Shown: positions 28,047 through 37,255 of the stretch, piece after piece | How the letters are laid out: each line of letters opens with the position of its first letter | Position numbering within the stretch: the first letter of the stretch is position 1 | Source: Streptomyces sp. Tue6028 | GTDB taxonomy: Bacteria; Actinomycetota; Actinomycetes; Streptomycetales; Streptomycetaceae | DNA: 64,000 nt | Assembly (NCBI RefSeq): GCF_002300165.1 | Contig: NZ_MLCE01000018.1 | Coordinates: forward strand, 1-64,000 | Direction: 5' to 3' | Made by a program: the position numbers and the translations under genes | Notes under the pieces: generated by a model | What the model saw: the letters and a program-made list of their open reading frames with translations, nothing else | Told to the model about the DNA's origin: nothing | The model's database searches: none

Positions 28047-29840
28047 TCACTTGCCGTACGCCAGCATCAACTTCTCCTTCGCGTCGTCCTGGCCCGTCAG
28101 CCGGGTGGTGGAGATGTAGAAACGCCCGTCGACGTAGTCGACCGCCTTCGAGAAGAAGCCGTTCTCGATGTCCGCGGTGCCCTGCGGGTTCTGCAGCAGC
28201 GTGGTGGGCCGGTGGCCGGTCCCGGTCGTGGGGATCGAGACGATCTTTCCCCCGCCGTCGTACGACGGCTCGACGTACGCGATGAGGTTGGTGCCCTCCA
28301 TCCTCATGGGCAGCATCGTCTCGTCCGCCGGGGACTTGACGCGCCATTTCTCCTTGCCGGTCTCCAGGCTGAACGCGACGACCTCGTTGGCGCCGGTCTT
28401 CGCCTCGGTCGGCAGGTAGAGGGTGTTGGCGTCGGCGGCGGTGCCGAAGCAGCCCGTCAGATCGCGGTCGAGGACGGCGTATCCGCACTCGGGCGCGAAG
28501 GAGTCCTTGCTCTCCAGCTGCGAGCGCAGGCCACCGTTGTTCTTCAGCGCGGTGACGTTGACCCGCTTCTTGTCGTCGTTGGTCATGTAGAGGACGACGG
28601 GGGCTACGGAGTAGGCGCGTTCGACCGTCCAGCCCTTGGGGATCTTCGTGGTCCACTTGACCTTGCCGGTGGCCGGGTCCAGTTCCTGCACCTCGTCGTG
28701 CTTGTTGTCGCTGCCGACCGAACAGGACGAGACGGCCACGAGCTTGGCGCCGCCCGCGAAGCCGGCCGGGTAGCAGCCCGTGCCGTACTTCTTCTTCTCC
28801 CAGAGTTTCTTGCCGCTGCCGACGTCGTAGGCCACGCCGGACATGGAGCGGCCGACCATCAGCGTGTCGCCGGTGATGGACAGTTCCACCGAGATGGTGC
28901 TGTCGAAGAGTTCGCCGTCGGGGACCTTGCCGCTCCAGCCCTTGGCGCCGGTGTTCAGGTCGATCTGCTGGAGCTGGTTGCACTTGGCGCTGCTGCCGGG
29001 GCCGCTCATGTACGCGATGACGGCCTTGTCGTCGGACGTCTTCTGCGGGCTGACCGCGCAGATCTTCTGCGGCATGGTCAGCGCGTCCCAAGTGGGCTTG
29101 CCGTCGGTGACGTTGAAGGCGAAGACCTGCTTGTACGCGGCCTTCACCGCCGCCTTGTCGGTGACCCACAGGCCGGGGGCGTCGGCACCGGAACCGGGCG
29201 CGTCGGGCGCCGACTTGTACCAGAGCACCTTGGCCTCGCCGGGCTTTCGGCCCTCGTTGAGGTTCTCCGAGTCCTCGCCGCCGTCACCGCTGCCGTCCCC
29301 GGGGTTGACCGGGTCGTCGGAGACGGTGGGCTTCGGGCTGTGGCTCTTGTCGGCGACGGGCTTCTTGCCGTCGTCACCACCGCCGGCGCTCACGGCCCAG
29401 ACGGTGCCGCCGACGACGAGCAGCGCGGCCACCGCGGCGCCGATGACGACGGCGGGCCTGCCCTTGAAGGGGTTCTTGGAGCCTCCGCCGGGCGGCGGGG
29501 TGCCGGGCGCGCCCGGGTACTGCGCCTGGGGCGGGTATCCGTAACCGGGCTGCTGCGGCTGCCCGTAGGGGCCGGGCTGGGTGTACGGCCCGGGCTGCTG
29601 CGGCTGGCCGTACGGTCCCGGCTGGGTGTACGGCCCGGGCTGCTGCGGGTATCCGTAGCCGGGCTGCGGAGCACCGGCCGGCGGAGTCGGTGGAGACGCG
29701 GGCGGCTGCGCGGGCGGCGGAGGCGTACCGAAGCCGCCCTGTGCGCGTGGGTCCTGCGGAGCGCCGAAACCGCCCTGCGGCGGCGGATCCTGTGGTGCTC
29801 CGAAACCACCCTGCGGCGGCTGACCAGGCGGCTGACTCAT
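28047..29840 (-). CDS. membrane-anchored PQQ-like beta-propeller protein (paralogue 2)
   Basis: This 597-residue protein has the same design as its downstream neighbour. The Pro-rich tail holds GGFGAPQDP repeats and a duplicated QQPGPYTQPGPYGQP. A single membrane helix (about residues 129-151) is followed by an acidic/Ser linker and a propeller domain with strands such as AFNVTDGKPTWDALTMP, QIDLNTGAKGWSGKVP and AFSLETGKEKWRVKSP. The start at 29840 follows GGGGAAG; an upstream ATG at 29876 is unlikely. The pair arose by gene duplication. A sensor or adhesin role at the cell surface is possible but not shown. Confidence 0.88.
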   Translation of the reverse strand: MSQPPGQPPQGGFGAPQDPPPQGGFGAPQDPRAQGGFGTPPPPAQPPASPPTPPAGAPQPGYGYPQQPGPYTQPGPYGQPQQPGPYTQPGPYGQPQQPGYGYPPQAQYPGAPGTPPPGGGSKNPFKGRPAVVIGAAVAALLVVGGTVWAVSAGGGDDGKKPVADKSHSPKPTVSDDPVNPGDGSGDGGEDSENLNEGRKPGEAKVLWYKSAPDAPGSGADAPGLWVTDKAAVKAAYKQVFAFNVTDGKPTWDALTMPQKICAVSPQKTSDDKAVIAYMSGPGSSAKCNQLQQIDLNTGAKGWSGKVPDGELFDSTISVELSITGDTLMVGRSMSGVAYDVGSGKKLWEKKKYGTGCYPAGFAGGAKLVAVSSCSVGSDNKHDEVQELDPATGKVKWTTKIPKGWTVERAYSVAPVVLYMTNDDKKRVNVTALKNNGGLRSQLESKDSFAPECGYAVLDRDLTGCFGTAADANTLYLPTEAKTGANEVVAFSLETGKEKWRVKSPADETMLPMRMEGTNLIAYVEPSYDGGGKIVSIPTTGTGHRPTTLLQNPQGTADIENGFFSKAVDYVDGRFYISTTRLTGQDDAKEKLMLAYGK

Positions 29841-30048
29841 CAGCGCTTCCCCCTCTTCACTGATGTGGCGCCCCACCGGCGGCGCTGGATTTCCGCTCTG
29901 TCCCGGTGGATCTCAGAGTGTTCTCAGACGGCCCTTTCTATCACTCTGTCGCGTACACGCAGGGGGCTGGTCCGGCCCCTGTTCCCAAGGGAGAACCGGC
30001 CTGTGATGCCGTCGTTACGCGCCTTCACGCGCCCTTCACGCCGAGCGC

Positions 30049-30076
30049 GCGCCGCCGCCGCACAGCACGGCGGCGC
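30049..30076 (-). terminator. hairpin after ABC-F gene
   Basis: The 9-bp arms GCGCCGCCG and CGGCGGCGC enclose a 10-base loop, downstream of the ABC-F stop on the minus strand. It is a weak to moderate candidate. Confidence 0.5.
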
Positions 30077-30092
30077 CCCGCACGCCCCCCGG

Positions 30093-31898
30093 TCAGGCGT
30101 CCTCGGCGAGCTCCAGCCAGCGCATTTCGAGGTCCTCGCGCTCGCCCGCCAACTCACGCAGTTCGGCGTCGAGTTTGGCCACCTTCCCGAAGTCGGTGGC
30201 GTTGTCGGCGATCTGGGCGTGCAGCTTGGTCTCCCTCTCGGAGATCTTGTCCAGCTGCCGCTCGATCCTCTGGAGTTCCTTCTTCGCGGCGCGGGCGTCG
30301 GCGGCGGACGCCGTCTTCGCGGGCGCGGGCGCGGCGGCGAGCATGGCGGCGGCCGCGGCCTCCTCCATCGTGCGGCGGCGCTCCAGGTACTCGTCGATGC
30401 CACGGGGCAGCATGCGCAGGGTGCCGTCGCCGAGCAGCGCGAACACGTTGTCCGTCGTGCGCTCGATGAAGAACCGGTCGTGGGAGATCACGACCATCGA
30501 GCCGGGCCACCCGTCGAGCAGGTCCTCCAGCTGGGTGAGCGTCTCGATGTCGAGGTCGTTGGTGGGCTCGTCGAGGAAGAGGACGTTGGGCTCGTCCATC
30601 AGCAGCCGCAGCAGCTGGAGCCGGCGCCGCTCACCACCGCTCAGGTCGGCGACCGGCGTCCACTGCTTCTCCTTGTTGAAGCCGAACGTCTCGCACAGCT
30701 GACCTGCCGTCATCTCGCGTCCCTTGCCGAGGTCGACGCGGTCGCGCACCTGCTGCACGGCCTGCAGGACACGCAGGTTCGGATCGAGCTCGGCGACCTC
30801 CTGGGAGAGGTAGGCGAGCTTCACGGTCTTGCCGGTGACGATCCGGCCGGCCGCGGGCTGACGCTCCCCGTCGCTGCGGGCGGCTTCGGCCAGCGCGCGC
30901 AGCAGCGAGGTCTTGCCGGCGCCGTTCACGCCGACCAGGCCGATCCGGTCGCCGGGACCGAGCTGCCAGGTCAGGTGCTTGAGCAGCACCTTGGGCCCGG
31001 CCTGCACGGTCACGTCCTCCAGGTCGAAGACGGTCTTGCCGAGCCGGGAGCCGGCGAACTTCATCAGCTCGCTCTTGTCGCGCGGCGGCGGCACGTCGGC
31101 GATCAGCTCGTTCGCGGCCTCGACGCGGAAGCGGGGCTTGGAGGTGCGGGCGGGGGCACCGCGGCGCAGCCAGGCGAGCTCCTTGCGCACCAGGTTCTGC
31201 CGCTTGACCTCCTCGGTGGCGGCGATGCGCTCGCGCTCGGCGCGGGCGAAGACGTAGTCGGAGTATCCGCCCTCGTACTCGTACACCGCGCCGCGCTGCA
31301 CGTCCCACATGCGGGTGCAGACCTGGTCGAGGAACCAGCGGTCGTGGGTCACGCACACCAGTGCCGAGCGGCGCTCGCGCAGGTGCCGGGCGAGCCAGGC
31401 GATGCCCTCGACGTCGAGGTGGTTGGTCGGCTCGTCGAGGATGATCAGGTCCTGCTCCTCGATGAGCAGCTTGGCCAGCGCGATGCGCCGGCGCTCGCCA
31501 CCGGACAGCGGGCCGATGACCGTGTCCAGGCCCTGCGGAAAGCCGGGCAGGTCCAGCCCGCCGAACAGGCCCGTCAGGACGTCCCTGATCTTGGCGTTGC
31601 CCGCCCACTCGTGGTCGGCCATGTCCCGGATGACCTCGTGGCGGACGGTGGCCGCGGGGTCGAGGGAGTCGTGCTGCGTCAGGACGCCGATGTGCAGGCC
31701 GCCGGAGTGGGTGACGCGTCCGGTGTCGGCCTCCTCCAGTTTGGCGAGCATCCGGATGAGGGTGGTCTTGCCGTCGCCGTTGCGTCCGACGACGCCGATC
31801 CGATCGCCCTCGCTGACGCCGAGGGAGACTCCGTCGAGCAGTGCACGGGTGCCGTACACCTTGCTGACGGACTCGACATTGACCAGGTTGACGGCCAT
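30093..31898 (-). CDS. ABC-F family ATPase (Uup-like)
   Basis: This 601-residue protein has two ABC ATPase domains and no membrane segments. Walker A motifs are GRNGDGKTT and GVNGAGKTS; signatures are LSGGERRRIALAKLL and LSGGERRRLQLLRLL; Walker B motifs are LIILDEPTNHLD and VLFLDEPTNDLD. A linker joins the domains and a C-terminal coiled coil (residues about 530-600) resembles Uup. ABC-F proteins act on ribosomes, in translation or antibiotic protection. The ATG follows GGAGAG. It could be a housekeeping Uup-type factor or a resistance factor; no antibiotic cluster is nearby. Confidence 0.93.
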   Translation of the reverse strand: MAVNLVNVESVSKVYGTRALLDGVSLGVSEGDRIGVVGRNGDGKTTLIRMLAKLEEADTGRVTHSGGLHIGVLTQHDSLDPAATVRHEVIRDMADHEWAGNAKIRDVLTGLFGGLDLPGFPQGLDTVIGPLSGGERRRIALAKLLIEEQDLIILDEPTNHLDVEGIAWLARHLRERRSALVCVTHDRWFLDQVCTRMWDVQRGAVYEYEGGYSDYVFARAERERIAATEEVKRQNLVRKELAWLRRGAPARTSKPRFRVEAANELIADVPPPRDKSELMKFAGSRLGKTVFDLEDVTVQAGPKVLLKHLTWQLGPGDRIGLVGVNGAGKTSLLRALAEAARSDGERQPAAGRIVTGKTVKLAYLSQEVAELDPNLRVLQAVQQVRDRVDLGKGREMTAGQLCETFGFNKEKQWTPVADLSGGERRRLQLLRLLMDEPNVLFLDEPTNDLDIETLTQLEDLLDGWPGSMVVISHDRFFIERTTDNVFALLGDGTLRMLPRGIDEYLERRRTMEEAAAAAMLAAAPAPAKTASAADARAAKKELQRIERQLDKISERETKLHAQIADNATDFGKVAKLDAELRELAGEREDLEMRWLELAEDA

Positions 31899-32301
31899 TT
31901 CTCTCCTGCCAAGGGGGACGATCGACCCTCAAGGGTAGTCCGCGCGGCGAAGGGGCCGAGCCAAGGCTTCCCCCGTCCCCGTCGCGCTGCGCGTTCCCGG
32001 GACGCGGGGCCGCCGCCCCCTTCGCTCCGAGCACGCGCCGAGCACACACGCCCCCGCGCCGCCGACAGGAGCGCCGCCGGGGGCGCCAGGAACTGCGAGC
32101 AACCCACGACAAGCCGCACCCGCCGAGAACCAATCGCCCGCAGACGCGCCCGCGCCTCCGCAGGGGCTGAGCGCGCAGTTCCCCGCGCCCCTGACGGGAC
32201 GCACCCGAACCCCGGTCACCAGGCGGAGCGCACCTCCGCACCCGCCCCGGACGGGCGGGGGTCGTCCCCGGGCACCGGGCGGTGTCCGGGAGAGCGGCGC
32301 G
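31899..32301. other. intergenic region upstream of ABC-F gene, with palindromic repeat elements
   Basis: No gene is supported in these 403 bases. The ABC-F ribosome site is next to 31899. A copy of the element GCGCAGTTCCCCGCGCCCCT lies at 32173-32192, continuing CTGACGGG-like to 32198, and an inverted divergent copy (GGGCGCCAGGAACTGCG) at 32081-32097. The same element is clustered at 60.0-60.5 kb. Confidence 0.65.
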
Positions 32302-33201
32302 CTACAGGACCGTCGCGCCCGGTGCCGGGCTCTCGGTGGTACGCACCGACCGGCAGGTGCCGGAGGCGCGCAGGGCCTCCGCGACCGCGTCCGCCGACTC
32401 CGGGTCCGCCGCGAGGAACGCGGTCGTCGGACCGGACCCGGAGACGAGCGCGGCGAGCGCGCCGGCCGCCCGGCCCGCGGCGAGGGTGTCGGCGAGCTCC
32501 GGGAAGAGCGAAAGGGCGGCCGGCTGGAGGTCGTTGGAGACGGCGCGCGCGAGAGCCCCGGCGTCGCCCTTCGCGAGGGCGTCCAGCAGTTCCTGCGAGG
32601 CGACCGGCTCGGGCACCCGCAGCCCCTCGTTCATCCGGTCGAACTCCCGGAACACCGCGGGCGTGGACAGGCCGCGCCCGGCCATCGCGAAGACCCAGTG
32701 GAACGTCCCGCCGACCTCCAGGGCCCGCAGCTGCTCGCCCCGGCCGACGCCGAGCGCCGCCCCGCCCACCAGGCTGAACGGCACGTCACTGCCCAGGTCG
32801 GCGCAGATGCCGAGGAGTTCGTCGCGCGAGGCCGCGGTGCCCCACAGCGCGTCGCAGGCGACCAGGGCGCCCGCGCCGTCCGCGCTGCCGCCCGCCATGC
32901 CGCCGGCGACGGGGATGTCCTTGGCGATGTGGATGTGGACGGCCGGGTCGATGCCGTGGCGGCGGCCGAGTTCGATGGCGGCACGGGCCGCCAGGTTCGT
33001 GCGGTCCAGGGGCACCTCGGCGGCGTCCGGGCCCGCGCAGGTGATGCGCAGCTCGTCCGCCGGGGTGACCGTCACCTCGTCGTACAGGCCGACCGCGAGG
33101 AAGACGTTCGCCAGGTCGTGGAAGCCGTCGGGGCGGGCGCCGCCGACCGCGAGCTGGACGTTGACCTTGGCAGGGACGCGTACCGTCACCGTCTGCGTCA
33201 C
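32302..33201 (-). CDS. ispE: 4-diphosphocytidyl-2-C-methyl-D-erythritol kinase
   Basis: IspE phosphorylates CDP-methylerythritol in the MEP isoprenoid pathway. The 299-residue GHMP kinase has VRVPAKVNVQLAVGGARPDGFHDL at the N-terminus, the ATP loop IPVAGGMAGGSADGAGAL, the GSDVPFSLVGGAALGVGRGE segment with the catalytic Asp, and ALVSGSGPTTAFLA near the C-terminus. The GTG overlaps the rsmA stop by 4 bases (GTGA). Confidence 0.96.
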   Translation of the reverse strand: MTQTVTVRVPAKVNVQLAVGGARPDGFHDLANVFLAVGLYDEVTVTPADELRITCAGPDAAEVPLDRTNLAARAAIELGRRHGIDPAVHIHIAKDIPVAGGMAGGSADGAGALVACDALWGTAASRDELLGICADLGSDVPFSLVGGAALGVGRGEQLRALEVGGTFHWVFAMAGRGLSTPAVFREFDRMNEGLRVPEPVASQELLDALAKGDAGALARAVSNDLQPAALSLFPELADTLAAGRAAGALAALVSGSGPTTAFLAADPESADAVAEALRASGTCRSVRTTESPAPGATVL

Positions 33202-34124
33202 GACTGGGCCGACTCCTCGTTCTCGGTGGTCTCGGTGTTCTCGTTGGTCTCGGTGCCGCCGGGGGCGGCACGGTGCTCCGCGATACGGGCGAACTCCTCC
33301 ACGGTCAGCGACTCCCCGCGGGCCTGCGGCGAGACACCGGCCGCGACCAGCGCGGCCTCGGCGGCCGCCGCGGAGCCGGCCCAGCCGGCGAGGGCTGCCC
33401 GCAGGGTCTTGCGGCGCTGCGCGAACGCGGCGTCCACCACGGCGAACACCTCGCGCCTGGAGGCCGAGGTCTTGAGGGGCTCGGCGCGCCGGGTGAGCGC
33501 GACCAGTCCGCTGTCGACGTTGGGCGCGGGCCAGAAGACGTTGCGGCCGATGGACCCGGCCCGCTTCACCTCGGCGTACCAGTTCGCCTTGACGGACGGG
33601 ACGCCGTACACCTTCGAGCCGGGCCCGGCCGCGAGCCGGTCGGCGACCTCCGCCTGGACCATCACGAGGGTGCGCTCGATGGTCGGGAAGGTGTCGAGCA
33701 TGTGCAGCAGGACGGGCACGGCGACGTTGTACGGGAGGTTGGCGACCAGCGCGGTGGGGGGCGGTCCGGGCAGCTCCTGGACGTCCATCGCGTCGGAGTG
33801 GACCAGCGCGAACCGGTCCGCGCGCTCCGGCATGCGGGCCGCGACGGTCGAGGGCAGCGCCCCCGCCAGCACGTCGTCGATCTCGACGGCGACGACCCGG
33901 TCGGCGGCCTCCAGCAGGGCGAGCGTCAGTGAGCCGAGTCCGGGTCCCACCTCCACCACGACGTCGTCGTCGCGCACCTCGGCGGTGCGGACGATCCGGC
34001 GCACCGTGTTCGCGTCGATCACGAAGTTCTGGCCGCGCTGTTTGGTGGGGCGTACGCCGAGGGCTCCCGCGAGTTCGCGGATGTCGGCGGGGCCGAGGAG
34101 GGCGTCGGGGGTGGGGCTGGTCAC
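33198..34124 (-). CDS. rsmA: 16S rRNA (adenine(1518)-N6/adenine(1519)-N6)-dimethyltransferase
   Basis: RsmA/KsgA dimethylates two adenines in helix 45 of 16S rRNA during 30S assembly. The 308-residue protein has RPTKQRGQNFVIDANTVRRIV, SAM motif VVEVGPGLGSLTLALLE, and catalytic NLPYNVAVPVLLH. The C-terminus ends in a Glu/Asn/Thr-rich repeat tail that is likely disordered. TACCCT sits 6 bases before the GTG with no ribosome site, suggesting a leaderless message. ispE is coupled downstream. Confidence 0.96.
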   Translation of the reverse strand: MTSPTPDALLGPADIRELAGALGVRPTKQRGQNFVIDANTVRRIVRTAEVRDDDVVVEVGPGLGSLTLALLEAADRVVAVEIDDVLAGALPSTVAARMPERADRFALVHSDAMDVQELPGPPPTALVANLPYNVAVPVLLHMLDTFPTIERTLVMVQAEVADRLAAGPGSKVYGVPSVKANWYAEVKRAGSIGRNVFWPAPNVDSGLVALTRRAEPLKTSASRREVFAVVDAAFAQRRKTLRAALAGWAGSAAAAEAALVAAGVSPQARGESLTVEEFARIAEHRAAPGGTETNENTETTENEESAQS

Positions 34125-34194
34125 GGACCAAGGGTACGGGGGCGGCGGGCCCCACCGTTTTCACGCCCCCGCCGCAGGGCCGCGGGCCGGGCGC

Positions 34195-35748
34195 TCACCC
34201 GTGCAGCCGGGCCCCGCAGTGCGGCCAGGGACTGGCTCCCCGCCGCACGTACAGCTTCTTCGCCCGGAAGGTCTGCTCGGTGGCGGGAGCGTCCTGGGGA
34301 CGGCCCTTGCCGCCGAGGGCGTGCCAGGTGCGGTTGTCGAACTGGTAGAGCCCGCCGTAGGTGCCGGAGGGGTCGACCGCGTGGGGCCGGCCCCCGGACT
34401 CGCAGGCCGCGAGAGCGGCCCAGTCGAGGCCGTCGGCGCCGTCGACGGACATCGGGAGCGGCTTCGTGCCGACCTTCACCAGCTGCGCCCGCGGCTCGCG
34501 CACCGTCTCGGCCTCGATGCGGCGCGGCCGCTCCCGCACGCCGTTGACGGTCCGCAGGGCGTAGGTGACCCGGCGCGCCCCGGGCCGCCCGGCCTGCTCG
34601 ACGACCTCGGTGCCCTTGAACAGCGAGGGGTCCTGGGTCCGCCGCACCCCGTACGGGATGGCCTCCTCGCGGACCTCCCGGCTGCCGGTGATCCGCATGA
34701 CGGTGACCGTCTGACCGTCGCGCGGGAAGCTGCCGGGCGGCGCGGAGGTCGTGTCCTGCCCGTGCAGGGTGATACCGGCCTCCTCGACGGCCTCCCGGAC
34801 GCTCGCCGCGTTCGTGCGGATGGTCCGTGCCCGGCCGTCCGCCATGATCGTCACCATGCGCTCGGTGCGGACGGCGAGGTCGAGGCCCGCGCGTCCGATG
34901 GTCCGCGACCGCGACGCCGACAGGTACGCGCCCTCGGCGCGCACCCCCAGCTGTCTGAGCGCCCCGTCCACGGTGGGTTCGGTCGTCCACACCCGGCGCC
35001 GCTGCCCGTCGAGGGTGAGCTCCACGGGACGCCCGTAGTGGACGGCGACCTCGTCGCCGCTGGCGAGCGGTGTGCCCGGGGCGGGCGCCACCACGTCGTG
35101 CGAGCCCACCCGCACGCCCTCCTCGGCGAGCAGCTCGGTGACGTCGTCCGCGAAGGTGTGCAGGGTGCGCGACTTCCCGTCGACGGTGAGTTCGATCGCC
35201 TTGTCGCTGGCGACGAACGCCGAGGTGCCGCCGGCCAGGAAGGCGACGACGAGTGCCTGCGGGAGCAGCCGCCGGAGCGGGTCGGGGCGCTCGGCGATCC
35301 GCTTGCGCCGGGCCGCGCGCCGCACCTCGGCCCGCCCGCCGGGCCGCGGCGCCCCCACGGCTGCCGGCGGCCGGCCGGCGCCTGCGTCCGGGCCCTGCCG
35401 GGGCAGTCGGGGCTCGGTCGGCGCCTCGTGCCGGGGCAGCCGGGGCTCCGTCGGCGCCTCATGGCGGTGCAGCAACGGCTCCGTCGGTGCCTCGTGCCGG
35501 GGAAGCAGGGGCTCGGTCGGCGCTTCATGCCGGGGCACCCGGGGCGACTCGTACGCGGGCCGGTAGGTGTCCGGGAAGGCGGGGCGGTACGGCTCCTCGC
35601 TCCCCTGCGGCGCCGTGGCGTCCGGGTACGGCGGTGTCTCGTCGTCGTACGGCGGCGCGTACGGCGGCGTCTCGTCCGGGTGCGGCGCTCCCGTCGCATC
35701 GGTGGTGACACCAGTCGTTCCATACGTCTCGTACTGCGAGCTGCTCAC
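34195..35748 (-). CDS. rpfB: resuscitation-promoting factor RpfB-type muralytic enzyme
   Basis: This 517-residue protein is predicted to be anchored and act on peptidoglycan, aiding spore germination or dormancy exit. A Pro-rich N-terminus includes RHEAPTEP repeats (residues 73-117), followed by a basic stretch and membrane anchor (about 165-182). Three DUF348 repeats (about 183-223, 240-280, 297-340), a G5 domain (about 352-430) and the C-terminal Rpf lysozyme-like domain (441-517) come next. Catalytic Glu450 is in AACESGG and the fold has GGLYQFDNRTWHALGG. The GTG at 35748 follows GGAG. An upstream ATG at 35841 is less likely. Confidence 0.94.
   Translation of the reverse strand: MSSSQYETYGTTGVTTDATGAPHPDETPPYAPPYDDETPPYPDATAPQGSEEPYRPAFPDTYRPAYESPRVPRHEAPTEPLLPRHEAPTEPLLHRHEAPTEPRLPRHEAPTEPRLPRQGPDAGAGRPPAAVGAPRPGGRAEVRRAARRKRIAERPDPLRRLLPQALVVAFLAGGTSAFVASDKAIELTVDGKSRTLHTFADDVTELLAEEGVRVGSHDVVAPAPGTPLASGDEVAVHYGRPVELTLDGQRRRVWTTEPTVDGALRQLGVRAEGAYLSASRSRTIGRAGLDLAVRTERMVTIMADGRARTIRTNAASVREAVEEAGITLHGQDTTSAPPGSFPRDGQTVTVMRITGSREVREEAIPYGVRRTQDPSLFKGTEVVEQAGRPGARRVTYALRTVNGVRERPRRIEAETVREPRAQLVKVGTKPLPMSVDGADGLDWAALAACESGGRPHAVDPSGTYGGLYQFDNRTWHALGGKGRPQDAPATEQTFRAKKLYVRRGASPWPHCGARLHG
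35398..35532 (-). repeat. in-frame 33-bp repeats in rpfB N-terminal region
   Basis: Four consecutive 11-residue units, each with RHEAPTEP followed by LLP, LLH or RLP, are encoded by near-identical 33-bp units. They sit in the cytoplasmic Pro-rich part ahead of the membrane anchor. Confidence 0.85.
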
Positions 35749-35895
35749 GACGACACGCTCCAGGGTCCGGAATGGGCGACCAGAACCTAGCGGAGCGATC
35801 GTCACTCTCCCAAGCAACGCGACTACGCTGTGTCGCGACACTCCCCCGCGAACGACCCGCGCGTGACCAGGAAGAACCCCGGGAACCGTTATCCG

Positions 35896-36777
35896 TCAGT
35901 AATCGAACGCGCGCGCAGTGTTGGCGGAGATCGAGGTCGCCAGCGCGTCCTCGTCGATACCGCGCACCTCGGCCATGGCGCGCACCGTGACCGGAATGAG
36001 ATACGGCGCGTTGGGCCGTCCGCGGTACGGCGCGGGCGTCAGGAAGGGCGCGTCGGTCTCGACGAGCACGAGCTCCAGCGGCGCCACCGCCAGCGCGTCG
36101 CGCAGCGGCTGGGCGTTCTTGAAGGTCATGTTGCCGGCGAAGGACATGAAGTAGCCGGCGCCGGCGCAGATCGCGGCCATGTCCGCGTCACCCGAGTAGC
36201 AGTGGAAGACGGTCCGCTCGGGCGCGCCCTCCTCCTTGAGGATGCGCAGCACGTCGGCGTGGGCGTCGCGGTCGTGGATGACGAGGGCCTTGCCGTGCCG
36301 CTTGGCGATCTCGATGTGGGCACGGAAGGAGCGCTCCTGCGCGGCCTTGCCCTCGGGGCCCGTACGGAAGTAGTCCAGCCCGGTCTCGCCGACGCCCTTG
36401 ACCTGCGGCAGCGCCGCGAGGCGGTCGATCTCGGCGAGCGCCTCGTCCAGCGCGGCCTCGCCGCCCGGGCGCCGTGCGCCCTGCCGGGACCAGCCGTCGG
36501 GGTCGCCGTGCACGATACGCGGCGCTTCGTTGGGGTGCAGGGCGACCGTCGCGTGGACGGCGTCGTACGCGGCGGCCGTCTCGGCGGCCCAGCGCGAGCC
36601 CTTCACGTCGCAGCCGACCTGGACGACCGTCGTCACTCCGACCGACGCGGCCTTGGCGAGGCCCTCCTCGACGGTGCCGGACTGCATGTCGAGATGGGTG
36701 TGCGAGTCGGCGACGGGCACCCGCAGGGGCTCGGGGAGCGGGGGTGCGGCGTTCTTGTCGGAGGCGGAGGAAGGCAT
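35896..36777 (-). CDS. TatD-family metal-dependent deoxyribonuclease
   Basis: This 293-residue TIM-barrel hydrolase has metal ligands in VADSHTHLD, Glu in GVGETGLDYFR, His in LVIHDRDAH, HCYSG, and Asp in LVETDAPFLTP. These are the TatD signatures. TatD enzymes are 3'-5' exonucleases in DNA repair or degradation. TAGGAT lies 6 bases before the ATG with no clear ribosome site, so a leaderless transcript is likely. It precedes rpfB on the same strand. Confidence 0.95.
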   Translation of the reverse strand: MPSSASDKNAAPPLPEPLRVPVADSHTHLDMQSGTVEEGLAKAASVGVTTVVQVGCDVKGSRWAAETAAAYDAVHATVALHPNEAPRIVHGDPDGWSRQGARRPGGEAALDEALAEIDRLAALPQVKGVGETGLDYFRTGPEGKAAQERSFRAHIEIAKRHGKALVIHDRDAHADVLRILKEEGAPERTVFHCYSGDADMAAICAGAGYFMSFAGNMTFKNAQPLRDALAVAPLELVLVETDAPFLTPAPYRGRPNAPYLIPVTVRAMAEVRGIDEDALATSISANTARAFDY

Positions 36778-36823
36778 GCCCCGATCCTACGAAAGGGGCA
36801 TGCCGGCCCTCACCCGAGGAAGG

Positions 36824-37255
36824 TCATCCCGCCTTGCGGTGCTGGAACGGGTGCAGCAGGTCCGAGAGGTGCCAGTGGTGCGGCTCCCTCGGCTCCGCCG
36901 GGGCCGCGCCGTCGCCGCCCTGCCCCCGCGGTGCCTGCTCGGGCTGCCGGGGCACCGCGCGGTGCGGGTGCGCGGCGTGCATGGAGTTCAGAGCGGAGGA
37001 CACCTGACCGGCGCGCATGATGCGCACCACATGGCTGTCGCAGTTGAGGCAGGTGGGCCGGCTGAGCGGCGACGGCACGACGTGCCCGTTCGCCACGTAC
37101 ATCACGAACTCACTGCCCTCGGCGTCGAGGTGGTGCTCTATCTCGTACGACTGCTCCCAGCCGTGCCCGCAGCGCATGCAGGCGAAGGAGTACGACTCAT
37201 GGACGACGGCGGTCGCCGCGCTGCGATGCCCGGTCTGTCCTGCGATCTCACTCAT
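36824..37255 (-). CDS. conserved zinc-ribbon-like hypothetical protein
   Basis: This 143-residue protein starts at 37255 after AGGAGC. Two Cys pairs, CMRCGHGW and CLNCDSHVV, about 50 residues apart, suggest one zinc ribbon. The C-terminal third is rich in Pro, His, Gln and Gly and ends HHWHLSDLLHPFQHRKAG. There is no signal peptide. It lies between rsmI and the TatD gene on the same strand. I do not know a function. Confidence 0.82.
   Translation of the reverse strand: MSEIAGQTGHRSAATAVVHESYSFACMRCGHGWEQSYEIEHHLDAEGSEFVMYVANGHVVPSPLSRPTCLNCDSHVVRIMRAGQVSSALNSMHAAHPHRAVPRQPEQAPRGQGGDGAAPAEPREPHHWHLSDLLHPFQHRKAG

Noticed and set aside
30093..31898. Antibiotic-resistance ABC-F within a biosynthetic cluster
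   Set aside because: There are no biosynthetic genes around it; neighbours are housekeeping, so a Uup-like role is the safer call.
27975..32777. 1600-codon open frame on the + strand
   Set aside because: It runs antisense through the propeller and ABC-F genes, is rich in Arg/Gly/Leu, and has no family motifs. High G+C DNA makes such long shadow frames common.
35749..35895. ydaO-type (c-di-AMP) riboswitch upstream of rpfB
   Set aside because: Such riboswitches are known before other Streptomyces rpf genes, but this gap is only 147 bases and I could not find the expected conserved stems.
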